Shown here piece by piece: positions 1 through 8,334 of a stretch of 64,000 bases of DNA. Below the pieces are notes generated by a model that was not told the origin of the DNA, did no database searches, and saw nothing but the letters and a program-made list of their open reading frames with translations. Source of the stretch: Caenibius tardaugens NBRC 16725 (GTDB lineage Bacteria; Pseudomonadota; Alphaproteobacteria; Sphingomonadales; Sphingomonadaceae). The position numbers and the translations under genes were made by a program. The stretch spans positions 2,092,001 to 2,156,000 of the forward strand of contig NZ_CP034179.1 of assembly GCF_003860345.1 (NCBI RefSeq), read 5' to 3'. The number at the start of each line of letters is the position of its first letter. Position 1 is the first letter of the stretch.

Positions 1-563
<563 letters not shown>

Positions 564-574
564 ACCGGCCGCGG

Positions 575-745
575 TCAGACCTTGATTGTCAGTTTCGGGC
601 GCGCCCGGTAGCGGTGCGCCAGTTCCTGATACGCGCCGACCAGGCGTTCATGCATCGTGCGTTGTTCGGCATCCGCCGCGTGGTCCGCCAGTGTCTGGTG
701 TTCGCGTGCACGGCGGTTGTAGTATTCGAAATGCGTCGGAATCAT
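575..745 (-). CDS. Small hypothetical protein, 56 aa
   Basis: The 56-residue frame begins MIPTHFEYYNRRAREH and ends RPKLTIKV. An excellent AGGAG ribosome site lies about five bases before the ATG at 745. The sequence is charged and rich in A, R, E and H, probably largely helical, with no signal peptide or membrane segment. It converges on metH, with 11 bases between the stops. I do not recognise the family. The strong ribosome site and sphingomonad-like codon use are the reasons to call it a gene. Confidence 0.65.
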   Translation of the reverse strand: MIPTHFEYYNRRAREHQTLADHAADAEQRTMHERLVGAYQELAHRYRARPKLTIKV

Positions 746-878
746 GCGATTCTCCTCCCACTTGGGCGGCTTAAGGCGAATCGTCGCGCCAAAAATTGAC
801 CGTGGTCAATTTTGCCTTCCGTGCAGCCTTGGCACAGCTATTCTGCGGCCGGTTGCCCGTTGCGGGCAGCGGGCTACG

Positions 879-1877
879 ATGGGCGCGATGATGAACCGAC
901 CCCCTGTTCGCCCGTCGCGTCGCGTATCGATGCTGGCTTCTCTGGCTGTGACCGCCGCCGCGCTTGCGCTGCCCGGTGGGGCTTTGCTGGCGCAGGGCCA
1001 TGGCGCGGGGCCTTATACCGTCAAGGAAACGGGCAAGCGTTATGAGCGGCTGCAGGATGCGGTGAACGCAATTGGCGGCGGCACCGGTACGATCACGATT
1101 GCCCCCGGGCGCTACGCCGATTGCGCGGTGCAGGAAGCGGGCGATGTGTCCTATGTCGCGAACGCGCCGGGATCGGTCATTTTCGACGGCACGATCTGTG
1201 AAGACAAGGCGGCGCTGGTGTTTCGCGGTTTCAATGCCAGCGTTTCGGGCATCACCTTCCAGAACATGAATTCGATCTACTCGGGCAATGCCGCCGGTAT
1301 CCGGCAGGAAAAGGGTAACCTGACCGTGGTGCAGAGCTGGTTCAGGGACAGCCAGCAGGGCATCCTCGGCAATGCCGATCCATCGGGCCGGGTGGTGGTG
1401 GACAAATCGACGTTCACCAATCTCGGCACTTGCGCCTATTCGGGCGGGTGCGCGCATTCGATCTATATCGGCGAATACGGACTGGTGCGTGTCACCCGGT
1501 CGCGGTTCGAACGCGGGGCGGGCGGGCACTATCTCAAAAGCCGTTCGGCACAAGTGCAGATCGCGGGCAACAGTTTCGATGATTCCAACGGGCGCTGGAG
1601 CAATTACATGATCGATCTGCCGTTGGGGGCCACCGGGCAGATCACCAACAACTGGTTCGTGCAGGGCCCCGACCATGAAAACCACGCGGCGCTGATCGCC
1701 ATTGCCGCCGAAGGGAAGAAGAACAGTTCGGACGGGCTGGTCATTTCGGGCAACGATGCCCGGCTTTCGCCCAAAGTCACCTGGACCACGCTTTTTGTTG
1801 CCGACTGGTCGGGTGACCGGTTGCAGATCGGCGAAAACAAGCTTGGCCCCGGGATCAAGCGGTTTGAGAAGATCTAG
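879..1877 (+). CDS. Exported right-handed parallel beta-helix protein
   Basis: This 332-residue protein starts MGAMMNRPPVRP and has an N-terminal signal sequence (hydrophobic about residues 18-36, likely cleaved after an ALLAQG-type site). The rest is made of short, irregular repeats rich in G, N, V and I (for example VVQSWFRDSQQGILGNAD and VTRSRFERGAGGHYLKSRS), typical of right-handed beta-helix folds seen in pectate-lyase-like and other polysaccharide-acting proteins. The substrate is unknown and no lyase motif was identified. Starts at 888 or 891 are equally possible because no clear ribosome site separates them; the frame is also open upstream to 744. It stands alone on the plus strand. 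Confidence 0.75.
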   Translation: MGAMMNRPPVRPSRRVSMLASLAVTAAALALPGGALLAQGHGAGPYTVKETGKRYERLQDAVNAIGGGTGTITIAPGRYADCAVQEAGDVSYVANAPGSVIFDGTICEDKAALVFRGFNASVSGITFQNMNSIYSGNAAGIRQEKGNLTVVQSWFRDSQQGILGNADPSGRVVVDKSTFTNLGTCAYSGGCAHSIYIGEYGLVRVTRSRFERGAGGHYLKSRSAQVQIAGNSFDDSNGRWSNYMIDLPLGATGQITNNWFVQGPDHENHAALIAIAAEGKKNSSDGLVISGNDARLSPKVTWTTLFVADWSGDRLQIGENKLGPGIKRFEKI

Positions 1878-1914
1878 CCCGGCACGCCCCGCAGGTTGAC
1901 ACGGAATGCGGTAG

Positions 1915-1952
1915 GAAACATCAGAATATATGTTTCTTATCAATGTATTGAT
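1915..1952. repeat. Two adjacent AT-rich palindromes
   Basis: In the gap between the beta-helix gene and the GNAT gene, GAAACAT (1915-1921) is mirrored by ATGTTTC (1930-1936). It is followed at once by the near-perfect palindrome ATCAATGTATTGAT (1939-1952). The patch is far more AT-rich than its surroundings. It could form a weak terminator for the beta-helix transcript or be a protein-binding site; the sequence alone does not decide. Confidence 0.45.
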
Positions 1953-2085
1953 GTGTTCTTGTGTGACTTTCCACCGCCACTTGTGTTGCGGGCAGGCTAT
2001 CGGGGTGCGCAGTCGTGAAATGCGTTCCGCCATGGCGGGGTGATGGCAGAAAGACGGCGTGTAGGAAAATCGGCCCTGCGGCGGT

Positions 2086-2589
2086 TCAGCCGAATGCCGG
2101 GGCGTAGCGCACGTCCCCTGTGGGTGTGGGCCCTTGCAGGACCACGCGCTGGAAATAGGCAGGCGGTGGGCCGGGATAGGCCAGCCGGGGATCGTGCGTG
2201 AAACCGAACCGGCCATAGTAGCCGGGATCGCCCAGCACGACGCACCCCTGCGCAGCCCTTTCACCCAGACGGGCAAAGCCTTCGCGGATCAGTGCGGTGC
2301 CGATCCCCTTGCCCTGCCATGCCGGGGCCACCGATACCGGGCCGAGGCCATACCACCCCGGCGTGCCATCCGCGATGGTGACCGGCGAGAAGGCGACGTG
2401 TCCGATAATCGTCCCGTCGCTGTCCTGCGCCACCAGCGAGACGGTCAGGTCATCGTCGCCGCGCAGGCGTTCCACCAGTGCGGCTTCGGTCCCGTCGCTA
2501 TGCGGTGCACCGGCAAAGGCTGCCGTGATCACCGCCCCGATGGCGGCATGATCGCCTGCCTGTTCGGGGCGGATCGCGGGCGGATTCAC
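2086..2589 (-). CDS. GNAT family N-acetyltransferase (YhbS-like)
   Basis: The 167-residue GNAT fold protein carries the acetyl-CoA pyrophosphate-binding signature QGKGIG at residues 92-97. A C-terminal segment with GDPGYYGRFGF is typical of the YhbS/predicted N-acetyltransferase subgroup. The acceptor is unknown. The GTG start at 2589 overlaps the TGA stop of ribA (GTGA), so it is probably translated by coupling as the last gene of an xthA-ribA-GNAT chain. Confidence 0.85.
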   Translation of the reverse strand: MNPPAIRPEQAGDHAAIGAVITAAFAGAPHSDGTEAALVERLRGDDDLTVSLVAQDSDGTIIGHVAFSPVTIADGTPGWYGLGPVSVAPAWQGKGIGTALIREGFARLGERAAQGCVVLGDPGYYGRFGFTHDPRLAYPGPPPAYFQRVVLQGPTPTGDVRYAPAFG

Positions 2590-3656
2590 CGCAGCAGGTG
2601 CCCGGCGCGATCGCGCTTCGTGGCGAGGTAGTGTTCGTTGTGCGGGTTGGCGGGCAACTGGTGCGGCACCCGTTCGGCAATCGTGACACCCACGGCCGCC
2701 AGCGCATCGACCTTGGCCGGGTTGTTGGTCATCAGCCGGATGGCATGGACGCCCAGCAGATCGAGCATGCGCGCCGCGACCGGGAAATCGCGGGCTTCAT
2801 CGGGCAGGCCCAGCCGGCGATTGGCATCCACCGTATCGAAACCCTGATCCTGCAGGCGATAGGCGCGCAGTTTGTTGATCAGGCCGATCCCGCGCCCTTC
2901 CTGCCGCAGATAGAGCAGAACCCCCCAGCCGCCCTGTGCCGCCTCGTCGGCCATGGCGTGCAGGGCGGCATCGAGTTGCGGCCCGCAATCGCATTTCAGG
3001 CTGCCGAGGATATCGCCGGTCAGGCATTCGGAATGGAGCCGGACCAGCGGCGCGCGGTCGCCCGATTGCCGCCCGATAATCAGCGCGACATGTTCGCGCA
3101 GATCGTCCGCGCTGCGAAAGGCGACGATTTCGGCGGTTTCGCAGGCGGCCACCGGCAGGCGCGCGCGCGTGGCGATGGATAGCTGCGCCATGTCCTTCCA
3201 CGCGGCAAGGTCATCGGGAGCCACGGCCTGCGCCTCACCCGCATGGGCGGGATCGACCATGAACGCGGGCAGAATCCCCGCCAGCCGGGCCAGTTCCATC
3301 GCCGCGATCGCGCTGTCGCGCCATGGCAGCGTTTCGGCCAGAAACGGCCCCTTGAGCGGATTGCCGAGATCGAGCGCGGGATCGGCAATCGGCCGCGCGG
3401 TGGCCAGTGTGAACGGTTCCGCAGCCCGGATCAGCACAGGGGCGTGCGGCTCTGCCGCCTCGCGCTGGTTGGCGAGTTTCAGCGTGGCCGCGCGCGCGGC
3501 GGAAATCAGCATGTCGGCGGATGTCGCCCCGGCCGCAATCGCAGTTTCCACCGGCAGCAGCACCGGCCCGCCAGCCATGGCCAGGGGCCAGCCGTGGCGC
3601 AGGGCGTCAATCGCCTGTGCAACCCGGCGGGAACCGCTGACGGCGGGGTCGTTCAC
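2586..3656 (-). CDS. ribA: GTP cyclohydrolase II, long form
   Basis: RibA converts GTP to 2,5-diamino-6-ribosylamino-pyrimidinone phosphate, the first step of riboflavin synthesis. The C-terminal half carries the zinc ligands Cys211, Cys222 and Cys224 (ECLTGD then KCDCG) and the RQEGRGIGL motif. The N-terminal ~170 residues resemble a worn dihydroxybutanone-phosphate synthase domain and lack its acidic DDEDRENEGD catalytic stretch, so that activity is not expected (inference). The GTG start at 3656 overlaps the xthA stop as GTGA; an open frame further upstream reads through xthA and is not used. Total length is 356 aa, longer than the ~200 aa minimal enzyme. Confidence 0.92.
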   Translation of the reverse strand: MNDPAVSGSRRVAQAIDALRHGWPLAMAGGPVLLPVETAIAAGATSADMLISAARAATLKLANQREAAEPHAPVLIRAAEPFTLATARPIADPALDLGNPLKGPFLAETLPWRDSAIAAMELARLAGILPAFMVDPAHAGEAQAVAPDDLAAWKDMAQLSIATRARLPVAACETAEIVAFRSADDLREHVALIIGRQSGDRAPLVRLHSECLTGDILGSLKCDCGPQLDAALHAMADEAAQGGWGVLLYLRQEGRGIGLINKLRAYRLQDQGFDTVDANRRLGLPDEARDFPVAARMLDLLGVHAIRLMTNNPAKVDALAAVGVTIAERVPHQLPANPHNEHYLATKRDRAGHLLR

Positions 3657-4444
3657 AGCGCGAATTCCGTAATCAGGGGCACGTGATCGCTCGGCTGGTC
3701 CCAGCGGCGCGTTTCTTCGACAATGCGGTGTGTGACCGATTGCTGCGCCAGATCGGGCGACGCCCACATGTGATCCAGCCTGCGGCCCTGGTCCTTGTCA
3801 CGCCAAAAGGAACGATAGCTCCACCAGCTGTAATTGCGTTCGGGCGCGGGGATATGCTTGCGCCCCAGATCGACCCAGCCATGCGCATCGCCCAGGCGGG
3901 TGAGCGTTTCGACCTCAAGCGGTGTATGGCTGACGACCTTGAGCAGGGCCTTGTGGTTGTAGACATCGCATTCGAGCGGCGCGATGTTGAAATCACCCGT
4001 CAGGATGGTCGGCCGGTCCAGCGTGTCGGACCAGCGGGTCATGCGTTCGATGAAATCCAGTTTCTGTCCGAATTTGGGGTTCACCGTGCGATCCGCGATA
4101 TCGCCGCCCGCCGGGATATAGACGTTCTCCAGCAGCACCCCTTGCCCCGGACCGAGCAATTCCACCCCGACATGGCGGGCCTCGCCGTTATCCTGCCAGT
4201 CGTGGCGCGAAAATTCGCGCATGGGGATGCGGCTGACCGTGGCGACGCCGTGATAGCCCTTCTGCCCGTGAATCGCGCGGTGGGTGTATCCCAGCCGTTC
4301 GAACATATCGTGCGGGAACAGATGCTCCGCGACCTTGATTTCCTGCAGGCACAGCACATCCGGCGCCTGTTCAGAAAGAAAGCGTTCGACCTGATCGATC
4401 CGCAACCGGACCGAATTGATATTCCATGTGGCAATCGTAACCAT
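3653..4444 (-). CDS. xthA: Exodeoxyribonuclease III (AP endonuclease)
   Basis: This 263-residue EEP-family nuclease incises DNA at abasic sites in base-excision repair. It begins MVTIATWNINSVRLR. The family motifs are present: CLQEIKV with the metal-binding Glu, TGDFNIAPLECDVYN with the catalytic Asp-Asn, and SDHVPLI with the Asp-His near the C-terminus. The frame is open far upstream only because the 58-bp repeat array reads through; homology starts at the ATG at 4444. It is the first gene of a coupled chain with ribA and a GNAT protein. Confidence 0.94.
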   Translation of the reverse strand: MVTIATWNINSVRLRIDQVERFLSEQAPDVLCLQEIKVAEHLFPHDMFERLGYTHRAIHGQKGYHGVATVSRIPMREFSRHDWQDNGEARHVGVELLGPGQGVLLENVYIPAGGDIADRTVNPKFGQKLDFIERMTRWSDTLDRPTILTGDFNIAPLECDVYNHKALLKVVSHTPLEVETLTRLGDAHGWVDLGRKHIPAPERNYSWWSYRSFWRDKDQGRRLDHMWASPDLAQQSVTHRIVEETRRWDQPSDHVPLITEFAL

Positions 4445-4458
4445 GGGCAGGGCTTTAG

Positions 4459-4681
4459 AGCATCGCGCGGAAAAGTGGGAACCGGTTTTCCGCAAAAAGC
4501 GATGCGGCGAAGAAACAGCATCGCGCGGAAAAGTGGGAACCGGTTTTCCGCAAAAAGCGATGCGGCGAGGAAACAGCATCGCGCGGAAAAGTGGGAACCG
4601 GTTTTCCGCAAAAAGCGATGCGGCGAAGAAACAGCATCGCGCGGAAAAGTGGGAACCGGTTTTCCGCAAAAAGCGATGCGA
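4459..4681. repeat. Four-copy 58-bp tandem palindromic repeat
   Basis: Units start at 4459, 4517, 4575 and 4633; the last is cut after about 49 bases. Copies are almost identical, with one base change (gaagaaac versus gaggaaac). Each unit is a nested inverted repeat: outer arms GCATCGC and GCGATGC, inner arms GCGGAAAA and TTTTCCGC, around GTGGGAACCGG. Short palindromes with a GTGGGAACCGGTTTTCC core are, from memory, common dispersed intergenic repeats in Alphaproteobacteria. Here they sit directly upstream of xthA. The frames they create (encoding FRKKRCGEE-like strings) are not proteins. Confidence 0.9.
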
Positions 4682-4963
4682 TAAACCATGCCGCGTTTTG
4701 CATACGCGGCCGGTCGCGCTGAGTCCGTCGTACAGGGGCATCTGCGGAAACGATAAACCCCCGCCCCGGGGGCAAGTGGGGCGAGGGTTCGTTCGAGCGT
4801 TCGTCACGCTGACAAGGCGGCCTTGGGGAGAGGCTAGGGCAACAGGGGGGAAACCCGCCTCGATCCGCCTTGTGTTGTCATAGATAGGGTGTTCGGCCTT
4901 GCTACTCAATGAACAGTGTTGAACAATTTACCGTAGTGTCTGCACGCAACGGCGTTGTTCTGT

Positions 4964-5623
4964 TCAAGGCGTGCGACGACCCGTGGCGCGCGGATCCTTG
5001 TAGGTAAACGTGCTGTCAGGAACAGCCATACCGTACCGTTGATTCGAAAGGCGAATCGTCGTGCGCTTGTTCTGGGAATCGAGCGCCACCCAACTGGCCA
5101 GTTCCATCCCGCCGGGGGCAGCCGGGTTCTTCACGAACACCAGAGTGATGCGACCATATTCGGGGCGCTTGGGATCGTGCACCTCGACACTGCTGACGCC
5201 GGGGTTGCCGGTGGGGATCAGTTTGCCATAACGGCTGACATCGCGGCTGGGATCGAGCAGCGCGCCCAGCGGGCTGTTCTTGATCGGCCAGCGTTGCACC
5301 TGCCGCACTTCGTAGTCGATCATGGTGAGGGCCTTGCCATCACCGACGATCAGCACCGGCACGCTTTTTTCATACTGGAAACGGATCTTGCCCGGGCGCT
5401 TCAGCGTCAGCACGCCGGACATGCTTTGCCCCGCGCGATCGGTCTGCACGAAATCGGCGCGCATGGTCGAAATCGCGCGCAGCGCGGCAACGACCTGATC
5501 CATGTCCGCGCCGGGCGCGGCAAGAGCGGGCGTTGCGGGGGCAAGCAATACTGTCGCGGGGGTCGCCACGGCGGCCATGGCCGCCAGACCCCAGCGAATC
5601 AGCTTTTTCGGAGCAATGATCAA
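4964..5623 (-). CDS. lolA: Outer-membrane lipoprotein carrier LolA-like protein
   Basis: The 219-residue protein has a signal sequence (hydrophobic residues ~10-35, ending PALAAPGA) and a LolA-like fold. LolA carries lipoproteins across the periplasm from LolCDE to LolB. Typical stretches are ISTMRADFVQTD, GVLTLKRPGKIRFQYE and GRITLVF. The likely start is a TTG at 5623, with AAAGGG about ten bases upstream; no ATG is better placed. It lies upstream of nothing obvious on its strand, with rpmG 79 bases behind it. Confidence 0.85.
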   Translation of the reverse strand: MIIAPKKLIRWGLAAMAAVATPATVLLAPATPALAAPGADMDQVVAALRAISTMRADFVQTDRAGQSMSGVLTLKRPGKIRFQYEKSVPVLIVGDGKALTMIDYEVRQVQRWPIKNSPLGALLDPSRDVSRYGKLIPTGNPGVSSVEVHDPKRPEYGRITLVFVKNPAAPGGMELASWVALDSQNKRTTIRLSNQRYGMAVPDSTFTYKDPRATGRRTP

Positions 5624-5702
5624 GTCGTTCAGCCCTTTCGCTATTGGCAGCGGGAAACGCTATTCTAGCGGGCTTGAACTGCTGGTGAACCCCTGTTCGG
5701 GT

Positions 5703-5870
5703 TTACTTGATCTTCGATTCCTTGAATTCGACATGCTTGCGCACGACCGGATCGTACTTACGGAAAGTGAACTTTTCCGTGGAGTTACGGGGATTCTTCT
5801 TCGTGACGTAGAAGAAACCGGTGTCGGCGGTGGAGACCAGCTTGATCTTGACGGTTGCGGGCTTCGCCAT
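5703..5870 (-). CDS. rpmG: 50S ribosomal protein L33
   Basis: The 55-residue protein starts [16 protein letters not shown], with the family-typical [13 protein letters not shown] and [14 protein letters not shown] segments. L33 is a small protein of the large ribosomal subunit near the E site. The length equals the usual 55 aa and the CxxC zinc motif is absent (zinc-independent form). The gene is monocistronic, between lolA and arfB. Confidence 0.95.
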   Translation of the reverse strand: MAKPATVKIKLVSTADTGFFYVTKKNPRNSTEKFTFRKYDPVVRKHVEFKESKIK

Positions 5871-5952
5871 GGCGTATTCCTATATTCCTTAAGGCCGGTC
5901 TTTGGCCGAAAACACGAAAGCGGCGCACGCGGCACCGCCTCTACAGGGCGCG

Positions 5953-5982
5953 GCCAATGCGACAGGCGTGGGGAAAAGTCAA
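5953..5982 (-). promoter_or_regulatory. Possible rpmG promoter
   Basis: On the minus strand a good -35 box, TTGACT (5977-5982), lies about 110 bases before the rpmG start. Seventeen bases on is only a poor -10 (CATTGG). The leader would be about 75 bases. This is a tentative call based on the -35 alone. Confidence 0.3.
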
Positions 5983-5994
5983 GCGATCCGGCGG

Positions 5995-6417
5995 CTACCA
6001 GTCGACCTTGCCGCGATTGGCCTTGACCGTGCCGCGCAGTTTCTTGCCTTCCAGCCGTTTCTGTTTGCCGACGCGGTTCAACTGGGACTTTTTGCGCTTC
6101 ACCGGTTCGACTTCCGCTTTGGCGATCAGATCGGCCAGGCGGCCCCGCGCTTCCAGCCGATTCGCCTCTTGCGTACGGTGCGTGCGGGCCGTCAGCACGA
6201 TTTCGCCGCGCGCGGTCATCCTGCTGCCAGCCAGCGCTTTCAGGCGGTGAAACACCGGCGGGGGCAGCCGCAGGGCGAAGACATCGATCCGCAATTGTAC
6301 GGCAGTGGCGACCTTGTTGACATTCTGGCCCCCCGGCCCGGAAGAGGCGATGAAGCTTTCCTCGGCCAGCGCCAGCGCGCGGGCGACGATGTCGCTCTCG
6401 CTCGTGGGGGTGCTCAC
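5995..6417 (-). CDS. arfB: Alternative ribosome-rescue factor ArfB (peptidyl-tRNA hydrolase)
   Basis: This 140-residue RF1-like protein rescues ribosomes stalled at the 3' end of broken mRNA. It has the catalytic GGQ at residues 29-31 (SSGPGGQNVNKVATAVQLR). A long basic tail (KRKKSQLNRVGKQKRLEGKK) is the kind that enters the empty mRNA channel. It has no codon-recognition domain, which separates it from prfA and prfB. The start overlaps the stop of the pseudouridine synthase as ATGA. Confidence 0.93.
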   Translation of the reverse strand: MSTPTSESDIVARALALAEESFIASSGPGGQNVNKVATAVQLRIDVFALRLPPPVFHRLKALAGSRMTARGEIVLTARTHRTQEANRLEARGRLADLIAKAEVEPVKRKKSQLNRVGKQKRLEGKKLRGTVKANRGKVDW

Positions 6418-7091
6418 GGGGTCAGGTCGGCACTGTCCCAGTCGATCCCGAATCCGTGGAAATCGCCGGGCAAGGGGGCGGTTGCGGTGATGGCGTCCTT
6501 GCCGGTGCGGTGCAGGCCCAGCTTGTAGGCGTGCAGCATGGTGCGCCGCACCCGCGAATCGGGGCGCCCATAGACCGGATCGCCCAGCAGGGCATGGCCA
6601 AGGCCGGACGCGGTGTGGACGCGAATCTGGTGGGTGCGCCCGGTCACCGGGTGAAATTCGACTGCGGTAATGCCGTCCTGCACCGCCAGCCGGCGCCAGT
6701 GGGTAATGGCTGGTTTGCCCTTGCGGGCGGGGATCATTTTCCAGCCATCGGCGGCCGAGCTGATCTTGGACAGGGCCAATTCGATCGTGCCGGCCTCTTC
6801 CGCCAGTTCCCCGGCGATCAGCCCGACATAGGTCTTTTCGACCTGACGCGCCTCGAACGCGGCGGCAAAGCGTTTCAGCGCCTTGGGATTACGGGCCAGC
6901 AGCAGACAGCCCGAGGTGTCGGTATCGATGCGATGGACCGGCACCGGCGGGCGCTGGAATCCCAGCTTCAGTTCCTCGAGATAGTTTTCCAGGCTGGCCC
7001 CGCCCTTGCGCGGGCGTTCGATCGGCAAGCCGCCGGGCTTGTTGATGACCAGCGCTTCGCCATCCTCGAACACTATGGGGATGGTGGTCAT
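6414..7091 (-). CDS. RluA-family RNA pseudouridine synthase
   Basis: The 225-residue synthase isomerises uridine to pseudouridine in rRNA or tRNA. The catalytic motif HRIDTDTSG is at residues 53-61, with Asp56 as the nucleophile, and GRTHQIRVH marks the C-terminal RluA signature. No S4 domain is present, so it belongs to the short RluA/TruC-like group; the exact target base cannot be told. Its end overlaps the arfB start (ATGA), so the two are probably co-translated, joining two ribosome-linked functions. Confidence 0.88.
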   Translation of the reverse strand: MTTIPIVFEDGEALVINKPGGLPIERPRKGGASLENYLEELKLGFQRPPVPVHRIDTDTSGCLLLARNPKALKRFAAAFEARQVEKTYVGLIAGELAEEAGTIELALSKISSAADGWKMIPARKGKPAITHWRRLAVQDGITAVEFHPVTGRTHQIRVHTASGLGHALLGDPVYGRPDSRVRRTMLHAYKLGLHRTGKDAITATAPLPGDFHGFGIDWDSADLTP

Positions 7092-7158
7092 ACAGGGGGA
7101 CTTTCAGCGTTGTGCGCCGCGGGGCGGCACGTGGGATAAGGGAAGGCGGGCGATCGCA

Positions 7159-8334
7159 TCATGCCAGCGCTGCCGCAATGCGCGCCAGCGCTTCCTGCAA
7201 CACGGCCTCGTCCGCCGCGAAACTGATGCGGAAACCGTTCCGACCGCCAAACGCGGACGCGGCGACAATCGCAACCCCGTGGTCGAGCAGATGCAGTGCC
7301 AGTTTTTCGTCGTCGCCGAACCGGTCCATCAGCGGGGTGGCATCGATATAGCAGTAGAATGCGCCATCGGGCGTCGGGGTGGACAGGCCGGGCACGGCGT
7401 TGATCGCCTGCACCACCATATCGCGCCGGGTGCGGAACCGCGCGGACCAGTCCTGCAGGAAATCCTGCGGCCCTTCGAACGCGGCGGCGGCCGCCGCCTG
7501 GCTGATGGAGCAGGGATTGCCGGTCGAATTGGATTGCAGCCGCCCCATGGCGTCGATCAGCCATTGCGGGCCGGTGGCCACGCCAATGCGGAAGCCGGTC
7601 ATGGCATGGCTTTTCGACACGCCGGAGACGGTGCAGATGCGGTCTGCCAGATCGGGGCACAGCGCGGCCAGCGTGGCATGCGGCTGCCCGGTGTAATTGA
7701 GCGGCGCATAGATATCGTCGGACAGCACCATGACTTGCGGATGGCGGCGCAGCACTTCGCCAATCGCGCGCAGCATCTCGGCAGGATAGACCGCGCCAGT
7801 CGGATTGCCGGGGCTGTTGAGCAGCAGCCACTGGGTCGACGGGGTGATCAGGGCTTCGAGATCGGCGGCGTCGAAGCGGAAATTGTTGCCCGCATGGGTG
7901 ATCAGCGGCACCGCCTTGCCCCCGGCGAAACGGATGATCTGCGGATAGCTGACCCACCATGGCACTGGCACGATCGCTTCTTCGCCCGCGCTTATCGTGG
8001 CCAGCAGCGCGTTGAAGATCGCCTGTTTGCCACCGTTGCAGACAATCACCTGTCCGGGATTCGTTTCTATCCCCAGATCGCGCCGGAAATGCAGCGCGGC
8101 GGCTTCTTTCAGCCGCGCGGTGCCGGTGACCGGGGTATAGCGCGTCTGCCCCGCGTCGAGCGCATCCTTGGCCGCCTGAATTACATGCGGGGGTGTGGCG
8201 AAATCGGGTTCGCCGACCGAGAGCGAGATGATATCGCGCCCCTGTTCGCGCAGGGCGGTGGCGCGGTCGGTCGCGGCATTGGTGCGCGACACTTCAATGC
8301 GCTGCAGCGCCTGGGACAACCGTGGCTGGATCAT
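7159..8334 (-). CDS. PLP-dependent class I/II aminotransferase (aspartate aminotransferase-like)
   Basis: The 391-residue fold-type I aminotransferase carries the PLP lysine at Lys241 (SGVSKSHAMTGFRIG), the NSPGNPTG motif at ~173-180 and the SDDIYAPLNY segment. It resembles the bacterial 1-gamma aspartate/tyrosine aminotransferases; the substrate is not fixed by sequence. The ATG overlaps the stop of pabBC (TGATG), so it follows pabBC in the same transcript. Confidence 0.88.
   Translation of the reverse strand: MIQPRLSQALQRIEVSRTNAATDRATALREQGRDIISLSVGEPDFATPPHVIQAAKDALDAGQTRYTPVTGTARLKEAAALHFRRDLGIETNPGQVIVCNGGKQAIFNALLATISAGEEAIVPVPWWVSYPQIIRFAGGKAVPLITHAGNNFRFDAADLEALITPSTQWLLLNSPGNPTGAVYPAEMLRAIGEVLRRHPQVMVLSDDIYAPLNYTGQPHATLAALCPDLADRICTVSGVSKSHAMTGFRIGVATGPQWLIDAMGRLQSNSTGNPCSISQAAAAAAFEGPQDFLQDWSARFRTRRDMVVQAINAVPGLSTPTPDGAFYCYIDATPLMDRFGDDEKLALHLLDHGVAIVAASAFGGRNGFRISFAADEAVLQEALARIAAALA

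Noticed and set aside
771-2276. A 501-codon minus-strand frame
   Set aside because: Shadow of the beta-helix gene in GC-rich DNA; Arg/Pro/His-rich and without motifs.
4459-4681. CRISPR array
   Set aside because: The 58-bp units are contiguous with no unique spacers, and no cas gene is present.
4416-4883. Protein frames through the 58-bp repeats (EKWEPVFRKKRC-like)
   Set aside because: They arise from the palindromic repeat on both strands and have no ribosome site or family.
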